The notes under the pieces: model-generated
Database searches by the model: none
Seen by the model: only the letters and a program-made list of their open reading frames with translations
Told to the model about the DNA's origin: nothing
Part shown: positions 24,964 to 36,676 of the stretch, in pieces
Position numbering within the stretch: the stretch's first letter is position 1
Layout of the letters: every line of letters begins with the position of its first letter
NCBI GenBank assembly: GCA_902729315.2
Contig: LR746268.1
Location: 8,105,501-8,169,500 of the forward strand
DNA from: Spirodela intermedia
Lineage: Eukaryota; Streptophyta; Magnoliopsida; Alismatales; Araceae
Direction: 5' to 3'
Length of the DNA stretch: 64,000 bases
Translations under genes and position numbers: made by a program

Positions 24964-25020
24964 CATGACATCCTCCCTCATTTTATGAATTTGATGCATA
25001 AAAAAAAGGAGGATGTCATG
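24964..25020. repeat. 13-bp perfect inverted repeat near a putative LTR boundary
   Basis: CATGACATCCTCC (24964-24976) and GGAGGATGTCATG (25008-25020) enclose a 31-base loop. On the minus strand GAGGGAGGA|TGTCATGA looks like a polypurine tract joined to an LTR start; the plus strand carries a similar AAAAAAAGGAGGA|TGTCATGA. Confidence 0.7.
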
Positions 25021-25439
25021 AGAGAGTTCACATTTTACTTTGATCATCCCCTTCACTTGACAATTAAATAAATGTGAAAGTTTATGTGGAACCATCCACC
25101 TTAATTGGCCTCCTTCTAGTCACTCCACATATTGTCATCTATGTCATTAGTCATTAGTGTATCGAGTGTGCACTATTATGGTGGAGCACATGGAGGATAA
25201 TTATACCTCCACATCCTCCTCATCTATATGGTAGAATTTCAGCATAGGTATGTGGCATATAAGTTGAGGTGGTATGTTAGCTTACTTATTAGTGCCACAT
25301 TTTTTAATGATCCATCAAGCATGACAATATCCCATATGACTTGATATTCTTGTACTAGCTTGAGTTGATGAAAATAACATACATTCACCCCAATGAACTC
25401 CTCAAATTAGTGTCGATCTATATACTTCATCATTTAATG

Positions 25440-25660
25440 TGTAGTGTGTATTTTTGGTGATGTCCCATGATGAAAAGTCCTCATACCTCACAACATTGGT
25501 TATGAAGAGGATCACCATCACTTTTGCTACACAATTTGTTCATGTTGACATGAACATTACATATTTGAACTAGTTGATCATGATGAAGATTGGTCTGAAT
25601 CTATTTACCTTCTGTTATTCAACAATGAAGTCCATGGAAATAAACTCATAAGGTCTACTC
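25440..25660 (-). mobile_element. gypsy integrase relic
   Basis: Minus strand with stops reads MDFIVE*QKVNRF, FIMIN*FKYVMF, TNCVAKVMVILFITNVV. This follows the gypsy integrase core pattern MDFIVGLPxxxGxxxIxVVVDRFSKYAxF ... TA..A..FxxxVV. Confidence 0.7.
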
Positions 25661-26814
25661 ATGATGGATATTAATTTTAAGGTGTTCAAATCGAATAAAA
25701 TGAAACGTAAATTATGATATCTTATGTTATTTCTATTCAAAAGTAATTACTGAACAGCAACATGAATATATACTCATATCAAGGGTGTTTGGTGTAGAAC
25801 ACATTATGCACCTTGCATAGCAAGCGCCAACACAACGTACCCATATGCAGCACATACAATCAAGTGCCCAAACACTTGGACGTCCATGTTATTCATACAT
25901 GGATATCATCCATGTTGTCCAACGCCTTATCCCTTAGGTTGTGAGCTAGAACAAATATATCATTTTTGTGTCCACAACTAGAGCATCTGAAATCTTCACT
26001 AGCATAGTGCCACTAGTTGTCACAAGTAGTTACAAGTAGTTATAAGCTTACTATGTGATATTTTGTTGTTGTATGTGTTGGGCCCTAGATGGTTAGATAA
26101 ATCAAGAAAGGGGGAAGATATATTGCTTTATAATTTTCATTAAATTAAGTATAATATATTTTTTTATTTGGATAATTTTACATTATTTTTAAAATTAATA
26201 TACAAAAATGAGCTAAATCAAAAATAATGTGGACCTTAAATTTTAGATTCACTCTATTAAGCTCTCTTGATCGACATTGACTTTCGAGAAATCTACATTA
26301 TGGTTTTTATTCTACCCTCAAAATATAATTGATTTTACTAAGATCAAGAACCCTTTAAATCATCAAACTATGAGAGTTGTGATCACTCTATCTAGAAGCA
26401 TAATTGATGTGGGACCAAAGAGGGGAAAGATAGATATCTAGTATAGAAAAGAAAGTTGGGATTTAGGATTGACCTTGACCAAGTTAAGACAGATTGTGGG
26501 TAAACTAATCTAGCTGATTTTAAAAGAATTAAGATCATAATTATCTAATAATAACCTCACTTTCACAGGTTCAAATATAATTTCAACTAAGGATATTAAG
26601 ATCACTGATAAAGGCACAAGAGAAGTCTATCTTATGGTTCACTCAATTTCTATAAGGAGCAAGGATATAAAATAATGATGACTCTACAAAGAGAATTGAA
26701 ATCAATGTAACATGTCAAAGGAGATTTTTGATTGATTTTCTTGATTCTAGTGGCTTGAGATCCATAGTTCTTGAGTTGATTCTCAAGATGATTAGAAAAC
26801 AGAAGAGAAAAATG

Positions 26815-27570
26815 TCAAGGGCGTGAATGAGGGGTTGAGAATGGAAGAGGCGGATTGAGGTGGGATAGGTGGGAAGGATAAGACAAAGAGTCAACGGGAA
26901 AAGAAATGAAAATGGAGGAGAGAGAAGAGAGAGAGAGAGGAAACAGAGAGTGTATGTGGTGACGACGGGAGAGAAAAGGAGAGAGTTCTTGTGGTGACGA
27001 CAATCGAGGGTGAATAATTAAATAATAACTAAAGGGGAAGGGAGAAAAAGGTGGTGAATGAGAGCATCGGTAGGAGAGAGAGAAAAGGGGTTTCATCATG
27101 ACGAACGGCTAAAAGTCGGATGGTGGCGACAGTGGGGGTGAGAAAGGAAGAGGGTTTCGCAAAAGGAGGACGACTGAAAGGGAGTCTAGTGGCGTTGACA
27201 GGCTGGCGACGGGGCGGACGGCGAGGAAGTGGAATGGTGGCGACATGGCAGATGAGGAGAAAGAGGAACGACGGTGACGGGGTGGATGGCGAGGAGGCGG
27301 AACAGCGGCAACAGGGCGGACGATGGAGAGGCTGAATGGCGACGACAGTGGGGGTGGAAAGAGAGGTGGGTTTGGTGACATGGCAGATGGCTAGAAGGCG
27401 GAATGGCTGCGGTGGTAGGAGAGATGAAGACATCGTGGAAGAAGAGGAAAAGATGGAGGTCCCCATAATCCAAGAGGGCAAGAAGAAAAAGATACCCCTA
27501 ATCCAAGAGGCAAGCGAAAGAAAAAAGGAATCCCTAATCCAAGAGAGGTGAGAAGATTAATAAATTCTTG
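26815..27570. repeat. purine-rich, degenerate tandem-repeat block
   Basis: About 750 bp in which the plus strand is overwhelmingly G and A. Recurrent blocks include GTGGCGACAGTGGGGGTGAG (27122) and GGCGACGACAGTGGGGGTGG (27337), GACATGGCAGATG (27241, 27377), GGCGGAA and CCTAATCCAAGAG (27500, 27530). All six frames are open by composition, with no sign of a real protein. Confidence 0.7.
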
Positions 27571-29249
27571 ATTTTTTTCAATAAATCATCATCTCCTAAA
27601 TACAACATGAGTTTTAGAATTTATAGAGGAGAAAGGAAGAGGAGTGGTTGTCTACTAAATTAAGAGATAAAGAGAGAAAAAGGATGAAGGAGAGACCTTT
27701 TCCCAAGAGATGTCATGGGGTGTCTTTTGGTTGAAACGGCACCCCACTCAAGGAGAGGAGGGGTATGAGGATCATGTGGCTTCCTCTCCCTCTTCTTCTT
27801 CTTCTTCTCTTTCTGCTTCTTGTTGGACCATCCTTTGTGGGTAGATCCTCTTACTTGGTGGTAGGGATCTATTAGTCTTGGATCTAACATTTCATATTGG
27901 ATCTAAGAGAGGAGGAAGGTGCCAGTTGACTTGGAGTTGAACTCTTTGAGGTGAACAGATCCTAATTCTTGTATTTTTTTCTTAGAAGGGTTGATCTGAA
28001 AGGTTGAGCCTTTAGTTGGCCATCTTCTATTGAATTGTGTTGACTTTCTTGAATAGAAGATTCTTGATTGAATCTGGTGATCCCATCAATAACTCTAGTA
28101 GTTTTAAATATTTTCATAATATATATATATTATATAAATGCCTCAGCAACCTATGTGATTATATTGTTGACACATTATAAGTATTTCAAGAAGTACGCAT
28201 ACAATTATTCAAAATAATAACAAAATATTACTTTATAAAAAAGTTATTTTTGTCTTCAACTTGTCATTTGATTGAAGATTAAGTTATTGAGAGACTTAAG
28301 AAGAGTTGGGCCAAGGGAGGAGACACTTGAGATTCCAAATGCTAGACATAAACTCTCATGAATTGATTTGTTTTTGCCCTTAGATTTTCAAGACTTGAGA
28401 GGAGGTGGTGGATAAGAGAATTGTTATTTGAAGTAGCCACAATTGTCTAATTTTTTTTTTTTTTTTTTCATAATTTGGACAAAATACCCCCTTTTATGGT
28501 TAAGTTGATTGTCTATTTTTGACTCTTTTTAGGTCAAACACTAAGGCTTAGACAAGCTTGAGTTGATTATGCATAGATTTTGAAAAATAAATAAAATTAA
28601 TCATAAAACTCGTTAAAATCATAACCCTTTTAATAATTCTCAATCTTTGGAACAACATCCATTGATTAGCTAATATATTTGTATAAGTGACATATTTTCT
28701 AAAATAAAAAACATTTTAGTTAGATCAGTTGAGCTTTAAGATTCTTTTACCCATAGAAAAAAATATTACTCTAGTACTCTTATAAAATTAATGACAATTC
28801 AAAACCTTGATATTCTCCTTAATTTATTTCATTAAACTTCTTATTAGAAACATATTTATAATGATTTCTCACATACCTATAGTAATGAAGTCATTGGATA
28901 TAGAAAATCATAAATATTAAGACTTAGATATAAGATGATAACATATTCACCTTATATAAAAAAATTCTTTTATTTATACTTAATTATTCTAAAGTTTTAT
29001 AAATCTTATGAAAATTAAAATAAAAGAAATTTTTTTGTAGTCAAAATCATCAATTGAATCCTTCTAAACTTCAATACTTCTGCTTAAATTACTTTCATCA
29101 TGTATATTCATCAATTTGACCTTCATTCTTTAATCTTGTCTAAGACATCAATCTCCAATTAAAATCACATTTCATATCATCAATTTAAAGCTCTCAAATT
29201 TATCAATAAAAATATCATCAAAATAATATTGAGTTAACTCATCACTCAA
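27571..29249. other. AT-rich intergenic DNA
   Basis: No gene found. A (T)19 run lies at about 28451-28469. Probably insertions within the gypsy relic. Confidence 0.45.
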
Positions 29250-29720
29250 TACAGAGTTTTTGCCATAACATTGGCATGTAGTTGGTTGCATTTAAGGTTG
29301 AAGTCATGTTCTACTAGAAAGTTTTACCATCGAATTTACTTCAACAAAAGTTTACGTTATGTTTCAAACTAACTCATCATCACATTATTTATGTAAATCA
29401 CAAAGGGATTGTCAATAAAATAATCGTCACATTTGAAGTCAAATACACAATTGTCATTATGTCTATATATTACATAAAATAGTGCCTCTATGTGTTACTC
29501 AACTTGTAATTTCAAATGCCACAAGATGTCATTTTAGTATTAACACATTAAAAATAACCAAGTCTAAAACATTGATGTGCACTTAAAATAAGCTTTTCAA
29601 ATCAAGTAGAAATAAGACTAATTCACTTGTTACTGCCTATTTGAGTACATCAAAGGCACATTGACGACTCTGAAATCATTTTTCATTTACAAACCTTTCT
29701 TCAAAAGATTTGTCAACAAA
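29250..29720 (-). mobile_element. gypsy RNase H relic
   Basis: Reading minus from 29720, fragments resemble LLKKG, AF..LK.AVTS..VL, then NVLM (from the TDAS...GVLMQ block) and finally RW*NFLVEHDFNLK with ANVMAKTL, matching the end of gypsy RNase H (RWxxFLxEHDFxLxYxPGxANVxADALS). Stops throughout. Confidence 0.7.
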
Positions 29721-29974
29721 TCTACCAACTGATAATAACTTCACAAAAACTTATATAGTAATTATTCAAGCCTATGAAAGATTATAATTTTGATATGTGA
29801 TTTGGTGCTAATTACTCTTTAACGATGTGGACCTTTGTTTGGTCCATCTACAAATAGTCACTCATCTTGAAAAGTGACAACTTTTGACATGAATTCACAC
29901 ATTGTGGTTTGGTTACATCTATTTCTCATTTTGCTTCTAAACTACTCCAAAAAGTGTACTACATGTTTGTTTAT

Positions 29975-30045
29975 GCTCTTACTACTAAGATATTATTCAA
30001 ATAGATAACTATGAATTTTTTGATGTCCTGCATGAAGATTATATT
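29975..30045 (-). mobile_element. gypsy reverse transcriptase active-site relic
   Basis: Minus strand MQDIKKFIVIYLNNILVV corresponds to the family's L..FVVVYLDDILVYS; both catalytic aspartates are asparagine here, consistent with decay. Confidence 0.75.
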
Positions 30046-32592
30046 CATTATGATACAAATGGTGACTGAAACATTTATGAGGATAAATTGCCATGAATTT
30101 GAAATATACCACATTATGTTGTCTTTAGTCTATCTAATTATTTGATGGTCACACTTTGTGCTTATGCAAAAAATGTATTGATAATGTCAAAGCAATCAAA
30201 TAGACCCATATAGTTTTGCAATAAATTCATTTTTCTATGTGACCTTAATCGACTCAATAATATACATTCAATTATCTAGAGCTGAAACATTTCTAGAACA
30301 AGATAGGAACACTATATGACACTATTGAAAGATGAAAATCTCCAACTTCTAACATGTCTTGAAGTTGTCCACATAACTCCTATGTCAACAACATATTTTC
30401 TAGCAAATGCACTAATAATTGCACTCCAGACATAAGTTCTCTCTTGTAGTCCACCTCACACTAAAGTGACACTTAAATTGACAATAGGTCTAATAAAATA
30501 TCCTTGAAGCCCTTAAGAAGCTAATAAAATCTTAGTACAAGGTATCTTAGTATATTAACTTTTCTCATGGCCCATTCCACTACTACATAAGTGCTTGTGG
30601 TGCTTCTACCAACTTTTATTCCCACAACACACTTGTTAGCTTATTGTGCTTATGATGGATGCTAATATGCTATTTTCATATGATAAATAAAGTTAGATCT
30701 ATGTAATTTTTGCATGAATTAATTTAAAATACTAATTATTTAATTTTGGATGTAAATGCACATGATTGAAGTATTATGCTGTAAACTTATGATTATAATT
30801 ACATTTTTTATGATTATAGCACATGTCTCTGTCTTGATCTTTTAACCTATGTGTTAATGCAATCATCTAAATTTTATAACCTTGAGATGCATTCTATATT
30901 TTCCAAGAATGTGTTTATGAAGTTAGGTTTTGAGTTAGAATTTTTAGTAATTTTATATAATGCTTTTTGAGTTATGTTGACACGTGGTGAGTAAGCCAAA
31001 ACTAATTGGTTAAGCTCCAAACCTTCTTAGCTTTTTCACTATAAAAAGGGAATTAAGTTAAAAAAAATCAGGTTAATGAGCTCATGTGTCAATGATTAAA
31101 TATCACATTATTAAGCCACATCAGAAAGGAAAAACGGCCAACTACCAAGATTGAACCCGTCCACTATTTCATCGTTTTTTTTTTGCCATATATTGATGCT
31201 ACTTCAGGCAATAGATTCGTGTTTATACTAAATTAAAGGGGAGCAAGGAGGGAAAAAGGATCATTTATTCTGGCGGGATCCTCTCCCTTCTCTTGTGTAG
31301 AGGTGGCGCCCTGTTCTTCACTATGCTGATGTAAAGGAGCATGAGAAGTCCTCTCTTCTATGTAAAATTTAGTACTTTAATTTTTCTGAGTTTTAAAGTT
31401 GTTTTCCCTCTTGATTATAGTTCTTTTAATATCTATTTTAATCGATTCTTTTGATTTAATTTCTCTTCTATTGCTCTTTGTGCGTGACAAAGTTGTGACG
31501 TCATTTCCTTATATTTCCCCTAATTTTATTATAATTTTTAATTTTTGTGTTTCATTCAAAGTTAGTCTTATTCTATTGTGTGAGGTGGCACACACCAAAA
31601 TATTAAATATATTTTTCAGAATCATCTATTCTATCATTTTTAGATCTCATTCAATTACAAACTCTCTATTCTAGTATTACATTGCCGGTGGAGCAACCTA
31701 TTGGTTGATTTTTCTTTTCTTTTCCTTCATTTCCCTGTTTTTAGGTTGTCTTTTAAGATTCCAGAGATTAGTGCAAATCCAAGGCAGTTAAGGGGTGATA
31801 TGGATTGAAGTTGTAGCTGAACAAAGATGTATCTTCTCCGAGGGAGATAAAAAGTTTTGTCACAGTGACTTGGTGATTAGAAAAAACCACTTCCCTCTTC
31901 TTTTTTTATTACTTAATTATTTGATTTACAATAAGGATTGAGAATGAATTAAAGGCAAACTTATCTTTCATCCCTATGGAGATGAGCTGATTCCACTAAG
32001 TTTATAGTTTAAAACCTCTTTGAAATTTAATTGCCAGCCTGTTGGATTGCAATGTACTTATCAACACAACTTGTCAGCTTGTTGGATTGCAATATACTTA
32101 TCAACATGTTTCCATTTTCTCTTATGTTGTGTCATGACTCAATGAGAGTCAATCATCATATTATTAGAAAAATAATAAGGAAATCTTGTGACTCTCCTGC
32201 ACACCGTCTTAGAGTTGCAATGCTAACGAGATTTATAGACTTTGTTAGGCCTCTCATGTGCTTCATAAACAAAACATGAGTTGGTCATCATGAGAAAGCA
32301 CCATGTAAATGGAAGGAATTCTTCACTTATGACCTCGTGAGGAGGAAGTCTATGATGAGTATGACATCAAAATCATTTACAAATAGTATCATGGATAACA
32401 TTAATCAGGGTATGTGATATTAAGTTGGCGGCCTTAATTTGTCTATTCTTTCATAAAAATATTATATTGGGTTTTAAATTGCACATAGACCAAGAAAGGG
32501 GGAGTGTAATTGATGAACCTTAATCCTTTGGTACTCTCTTTGACTTTTTTTTTGGTACTCTTTAATCACATAAATAGATGCTCTTTAATTGT
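30046..32592. other. AT-rich intergenic DNA
   Basis: No gene recognised. A short direct repeat (GTTGGATTGCAAT, about 32041 and 32080) and a polypurine-like AGAAAGGGGGAG followed by TG (about 32497-32510) hint at another retroelement end. Confidence 0.45.
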
Positions 32593-32682
32593 GGAAATGA
32601 CCAAGGTCGCACAAGGTTGATTTTTTCAAAGTAAAGATGTGCATTTTGAAATGATCAACCTTGTGCAACCTTAGTCATTCCC
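32593..32682. repeat. 29-bp imperfect inverted repeat (hairpin)
   Basis: Left arm 32593-32621 (GGAAATGACCAAGGTCGCAC...) pairs with right arm 32654-32682 with about four mismatches and a ~32-base loop. Could be a tiny MITE or part of an LTR. Confidence 0.75.
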
Positions 32683-32779
32683 ACCACTAAGCAGCATATA
32701 TCTCCGTGAGAACTTCACAAAAACACACTAATAACAAGGTCAATGGACTACTAACTTCACAACAACAAAAATACAAGAT

Positions 32780-33690
32780 AAGGAAGAACATGACCATTCT
32801 GATATTTTGGCTGCACGCATGCTCTCGTCCCTGTCCGTTGGTGCTTCACACGTCCTACCAGCTGGCACTCCTCTCTCCATGTGCCGAACACCCCTCACGT
32901 GCCTGCAGTATCTTCTGCCACGCCGTCCTATGCACCACAATATGCCATCCCATGCCGCACTGCATCTCTATAATGCCCTCCCATGCCACGCACCCCTACG
33001 CACTCTCCTGCGGCTACACTACGCGACCACCGCACTGCCACACGCCACTGCGCGCGTAGTGCCTCGCATTGTGCCGTGCCGCATCGAACGAGCAGATGCA
33101 TCAACAGCAGAATATGTCCGGCTGCAGCTGTCAAAAAGCGCAAGATGGTCCGCCGCGGCGGCATCACCGACAGGGCCGCAAAGGAACGGGATAGATTCGA
33201 TCGAGAGCAGAATTTCTTCTGTTCTTTTGTACAGTTATTCCCTCGGAATCCACAGACGTCGACCAGGCGAGGCCAGGCGACCGTAACCGCCCCCGAGCGG
33301 TCCCGATCCAAACGGTTTCGACGCGTCTGGGGAAGACGCGCCGTGGGCCGGCCCCACTTTGACGTCTCCTTCCCGCCCTCCATTCTTGCCGGGGAGGATC
33401 GAACAGTTGTCGTGAGCCGTCGCGACTTCTTCGTCTTCCACGGCGACGGAGGGAGAGGAAGGAGATCAGGAGGAAGAGGTCCATCTTCGCTGCAGGCCAC
33501 GAGCTGAAACCGAAGGTGGAGCCGCCACGTGTCTCCGGAGCTCCCGTCGCCGCGGGATAGAGCTATCCTTTCACCCAGGCCTCTGCTCCGCTCATTGGCT
33601 TTATATTAATCACCATTAGCCGTCTTCTTCGTCCACGCTCCGTTCTGCCGAGGCGTCAGGAGTCTTCCTGCTAGGTCGGCTCTCGCAGTC
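32780..33690. other. GC-rich region upstream of FBPase
   Basis: Base composition jumps from AT-rich to GC-rich at about 32.8 kb. Both strands hold long open frames (up to ~190 codons, minus 33500-32928), but these look compositional and match nothing I know. A CCATGCC-type motif recurs at 32940-33000. TTTATATTAA at about 33600-33609 is the best TATA candidate for FBPase. Confidence 0.4.
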
Positions 33691-35930
33691 ATGGATCACG
33701 AGGCGGATGCTCACCGGACGGATCTGATGACGCTGACGAGACACGTTCTGAATGAACAGTCCAAGCATCCGGAGTCCAAGGGGGACTTCACCATCCTTCT
33801 CAGCCACATCGTCCTGGGATGCAAGTTCGTCTGTTCGGCAGTCAATAAGGTCTTCGTCCCCCCCCCCCCCTCCCCCTCCTATTCCCTGTTTCGTACTCCC
33901 TTGCCTATTTCGGAGAATTGGACTGTTGTAGTTCTTCAGGTCGTGTCAAACTCCAAACGTATAGTTTCGAGTCTCTCGGGACCATGGATTGAAGTGATTG
34001 CAAGCTATCAAGAGATTTTATGCTGCGCTCTTTTAGCAGGTGGATTGATCCATTTCCATGATACAATTCTTGCAACGGATCGATCGTACGATGATACCGA
34101 TTGCTTTCTCTTTCGTTTCCCTGCAGTTATTCATGATAAGCTGTGACGAAAAAGCACGTCTGCTTTTCAACTTTAATGATTCTTCATCTTCTTCTTCTTT
34201 CAATTGAAAGATTTCCCGCATCTTTACTGAGTCACTGCGAGCGGGTAATCGAGTAGGTTTTTGGAGAACTTTGAGATCTGTCCATCTGGGAGGGGTCACA
34301 AGAACTCTAACGAAATTCATGCAACATAGTGGCACAGTATTCAGTAGATTACTCACTCTAGTCTCTTTCTCTGATTCAGCTGTTCACAACGACGGTGTTT
34401 TTTTTCCCGCGACTGCGATTTCTGTTCCGCGTTGCTTATCACTCATTTACTTTCTTTGAACAGGCAGGCCTCGCAAAGCTCATCGGACTAGCCGGAGAGA
34501 CCAACGTCCAAGTATGTTTCCATCTTTTGCTCTCAAACTAATGAAGCCGCCTGTCAATCGATTTCCCACACAATAAATGACCCTTCCGTGCATTTTCTCT
34601 CGGAACAAGAAGAGAAACTTCACTGAGTAATTCAGGACAACGGTTTAGGGAAAGTACGCTCAAGCTAGACTAGTTCTTCCTCCAACTCTGATCAAACAAG
34701 TCCGAAGTCTGTGATGCCTGATTGATCATTCTGTTTCTGACGGTGAATTGTTCTCACACAGGGTGAGGATCAAAAGAAACTGGACGTGCTTTCGAATGAA
34801 GTTTTCGTCAATGCGTTGATCAGTAGCGGAAGGACAGTAAGTCTCTTACAAATCGAACCGGCCGATTCATGCTCTCAGGAGATTTCTCCCCGATTTGAGG
34901 AGCAGTTTCAAGAAGATAATGAACATGCCATTTGCAGTGCATTCTTGTTTCCGAGGAGGATGAAAAGGCAACCTTCGTCGATCCATCACTACGTGGAAGG
35001 TGATGACTGCCTCTGTTTCTCAATGTTCTGCTATAACCTCTCCGATTCTATCGAAAGCTTCTACCCTATCTTCGGCTAACTCACTGACAGTGCAGGTACT
35101 GCGTCGTGTTTGACCCTCTGGACGGTTCATCCAACATTGACTGCGGTGTTTCCATTGGAACTGTGCGATCCTTCATCCCATCCCCACACCTCCCACGAAA
35201 ACCCACCTAGTTCTTGTGAACCCAATTCTGTTCCTTTGACGGGTTGATCTCTTTTCCGCAGATATTTGGGATTTACATGATAAAAGACAAGGATAATGTT
35301 ACTCTCGACGACGTACTACTCCCGGGAAAAGATATGGTAGCTGCAGGGTACTGCATGTACGGGAGCTCTTGCATGGTAAGTCAGAAGCCTCCCAAATCAG
35401 TGAAAGTTCGGTCAAATAGCTTGCTGAACTCTTCTCGCAGATTGTGCTTAGCACGGGAAGTGGTGTCAATGGCTTCACGTTGGATCCGTCTCTTGGGGAG
35501 TTCATTCTGACGCATCCGGACATTAAGGTTTATTGACTACTCCATGCTCTCTCTGTAGACCCACCACGCCTTTGAAGTGCTGTTCGAATTTCTTCAGCTT
35601 CATTTTTCTGGCCAGTTCCAATATCACCGCTTGTTTAACCTTCACGGGTTTCATGACTGAGCTTGTGTTATCTGTGGTCTCCTGTATGTAGATCCCAACG
35701 AAGGGAAAAATCTACTCGGTGAACGAAGGGAATGCCAAGAACTGGGACGGCCCGACGGCAGAGTACGTGGTGATTGACGTAGTGATTTAATTCTCAGTGA
35801 TCAATCTTCTTCACTCTTCCTTGACCGCATGCAATCTCACAGGTATGTGAACAAATGCAAGTTCCCTGAGGATGGTTCATCTCCAAAGTCACTTCGTTAT
35901 GTGGGAAGGTACAATTGATGATTCCCACCC

Positions 35931-35961
<31 letters not shown>

Positions 35962-36291
35962 ACATGTTCATATATATGACATGAAAAGAGAAGAGAAGGT
36001 TGCTTCATAACAACGCACTTTCCCCGCAAGCTTTGTTGGGAATCTGAAGAAATCATCTGGAATTTCATGTTCATCGTTCGAGAAAGAAAAGGCCAATCAC
36101 TTAGAGACTGATTTGATTCTAATGAGATAACTTGTTGCCAATGTTATATTTTCTCATGTCGACCAACATCATCCTGGGTGCCTGCCCTACAGTATGGTTG
36201 CTGACGTTCACCGAACGCTGCTTTATGGAGGCATCTTCCTTTACCCTGGGGATAAGAAGAGCCCAACTGGAAAACTACGGTAATATAACAA

Positions 36292-36322
<31 letters not shown>

Positions 36323-36676
36323 TCTCATTGGTTTACGCAATGAACATACTTAAACCCTTGGGTGTTGATGAAACCATGCGAGACAGTGTCCTTTATGAGG
36401 TCTTCCCCATGTCATTCCTGATGGAGCAGGCTGGAGGCCAAGCTTTCACCGGAAAACAACGGGTAGGGGAATCAGGGGCCTCTGCCCATCCTAACCCACT
36501 GAAAATCTTTGCTTTCCTTTTTTTTTTTTTTCCAATTTCTGATCAATCCCCTGCGTTTTCAGGCACTCGACTTGGTCCCCAAGAAGATCCACGAAAGGTC
36601 GCCCATTTTCCTGGGCAGCTACGATGATGTCGAGGAAATCAAAGCTCTCTATGCTTCTGAGGAGGCCAAGGCGTAG
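33691..36676 (+). CDS. cyFBP: cytosolic fructose-1,6-bisphosphatase
   Basis: Hydrolyses fructose-1,6-bisphosphate to fructose-6-phosphate in the cytosol, a control point of sucrose synthesis and gluconeogenesis. Twelve exons with GT-AG introns: 33691-33849, 34464-34511, 34762-34836, 34938-34999, 35096-35162, 35262-35375, 35441-35527, 35692-35762, 35843-35908, 36193-36279, 36387-36462, 36563-36676, giving 341 residues, the cytosolic isoform's length. It begins [20 protein letters not shown] with no transit peptide and lacks the cysteine-bearing redox loop of the plastid enzyme. Key motifs: [23 protein letters not shown] (metal and phosphate binding), [37 protein letters not shown]. Introns 9 and 10 carry (CT)n tracts. 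All junctions preserve frame. Confidence 0.95.
35932..36317 (+). repeat. (CT)n tracts in two consecutive FBPase introns
   Basis: 35932-35961 (intron 9, 23 bases after the donor) and 36291-36317 (intron 10, 11 bases after the donor). Both are CT on the sense strand. Confidence 0.95.

Larger units (their letters stand above)
24034..31000 (-). mobile_element. decayed Ty3/gypsy retrotransposon, interrupted
   Basis: Three minus-strand pol fragments lie in correct order from high to low coordinates: RT near 29.98-30.04 kb, RNase H at 29.25-29.72 kb and integrase at 25.44-25.66 kb, followed by a polypurine-like tract and TGTCATGA (possible 3' LTR start) near 24.97 kb. The 3.6-kb gap between RNase H and integrase is too long and must contain insertions, including the purine-rich block at 26.8-27.6 kb. 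Outer limits are guesses. Confidence 0.55.

Noticed and set aside
27029-27481. 150-codon minus-strand frame rich in Pro, Arg and His
   Set aside because: Several overlapping frames on both strands are open because of extreme purine skew; no protein-like pattern.
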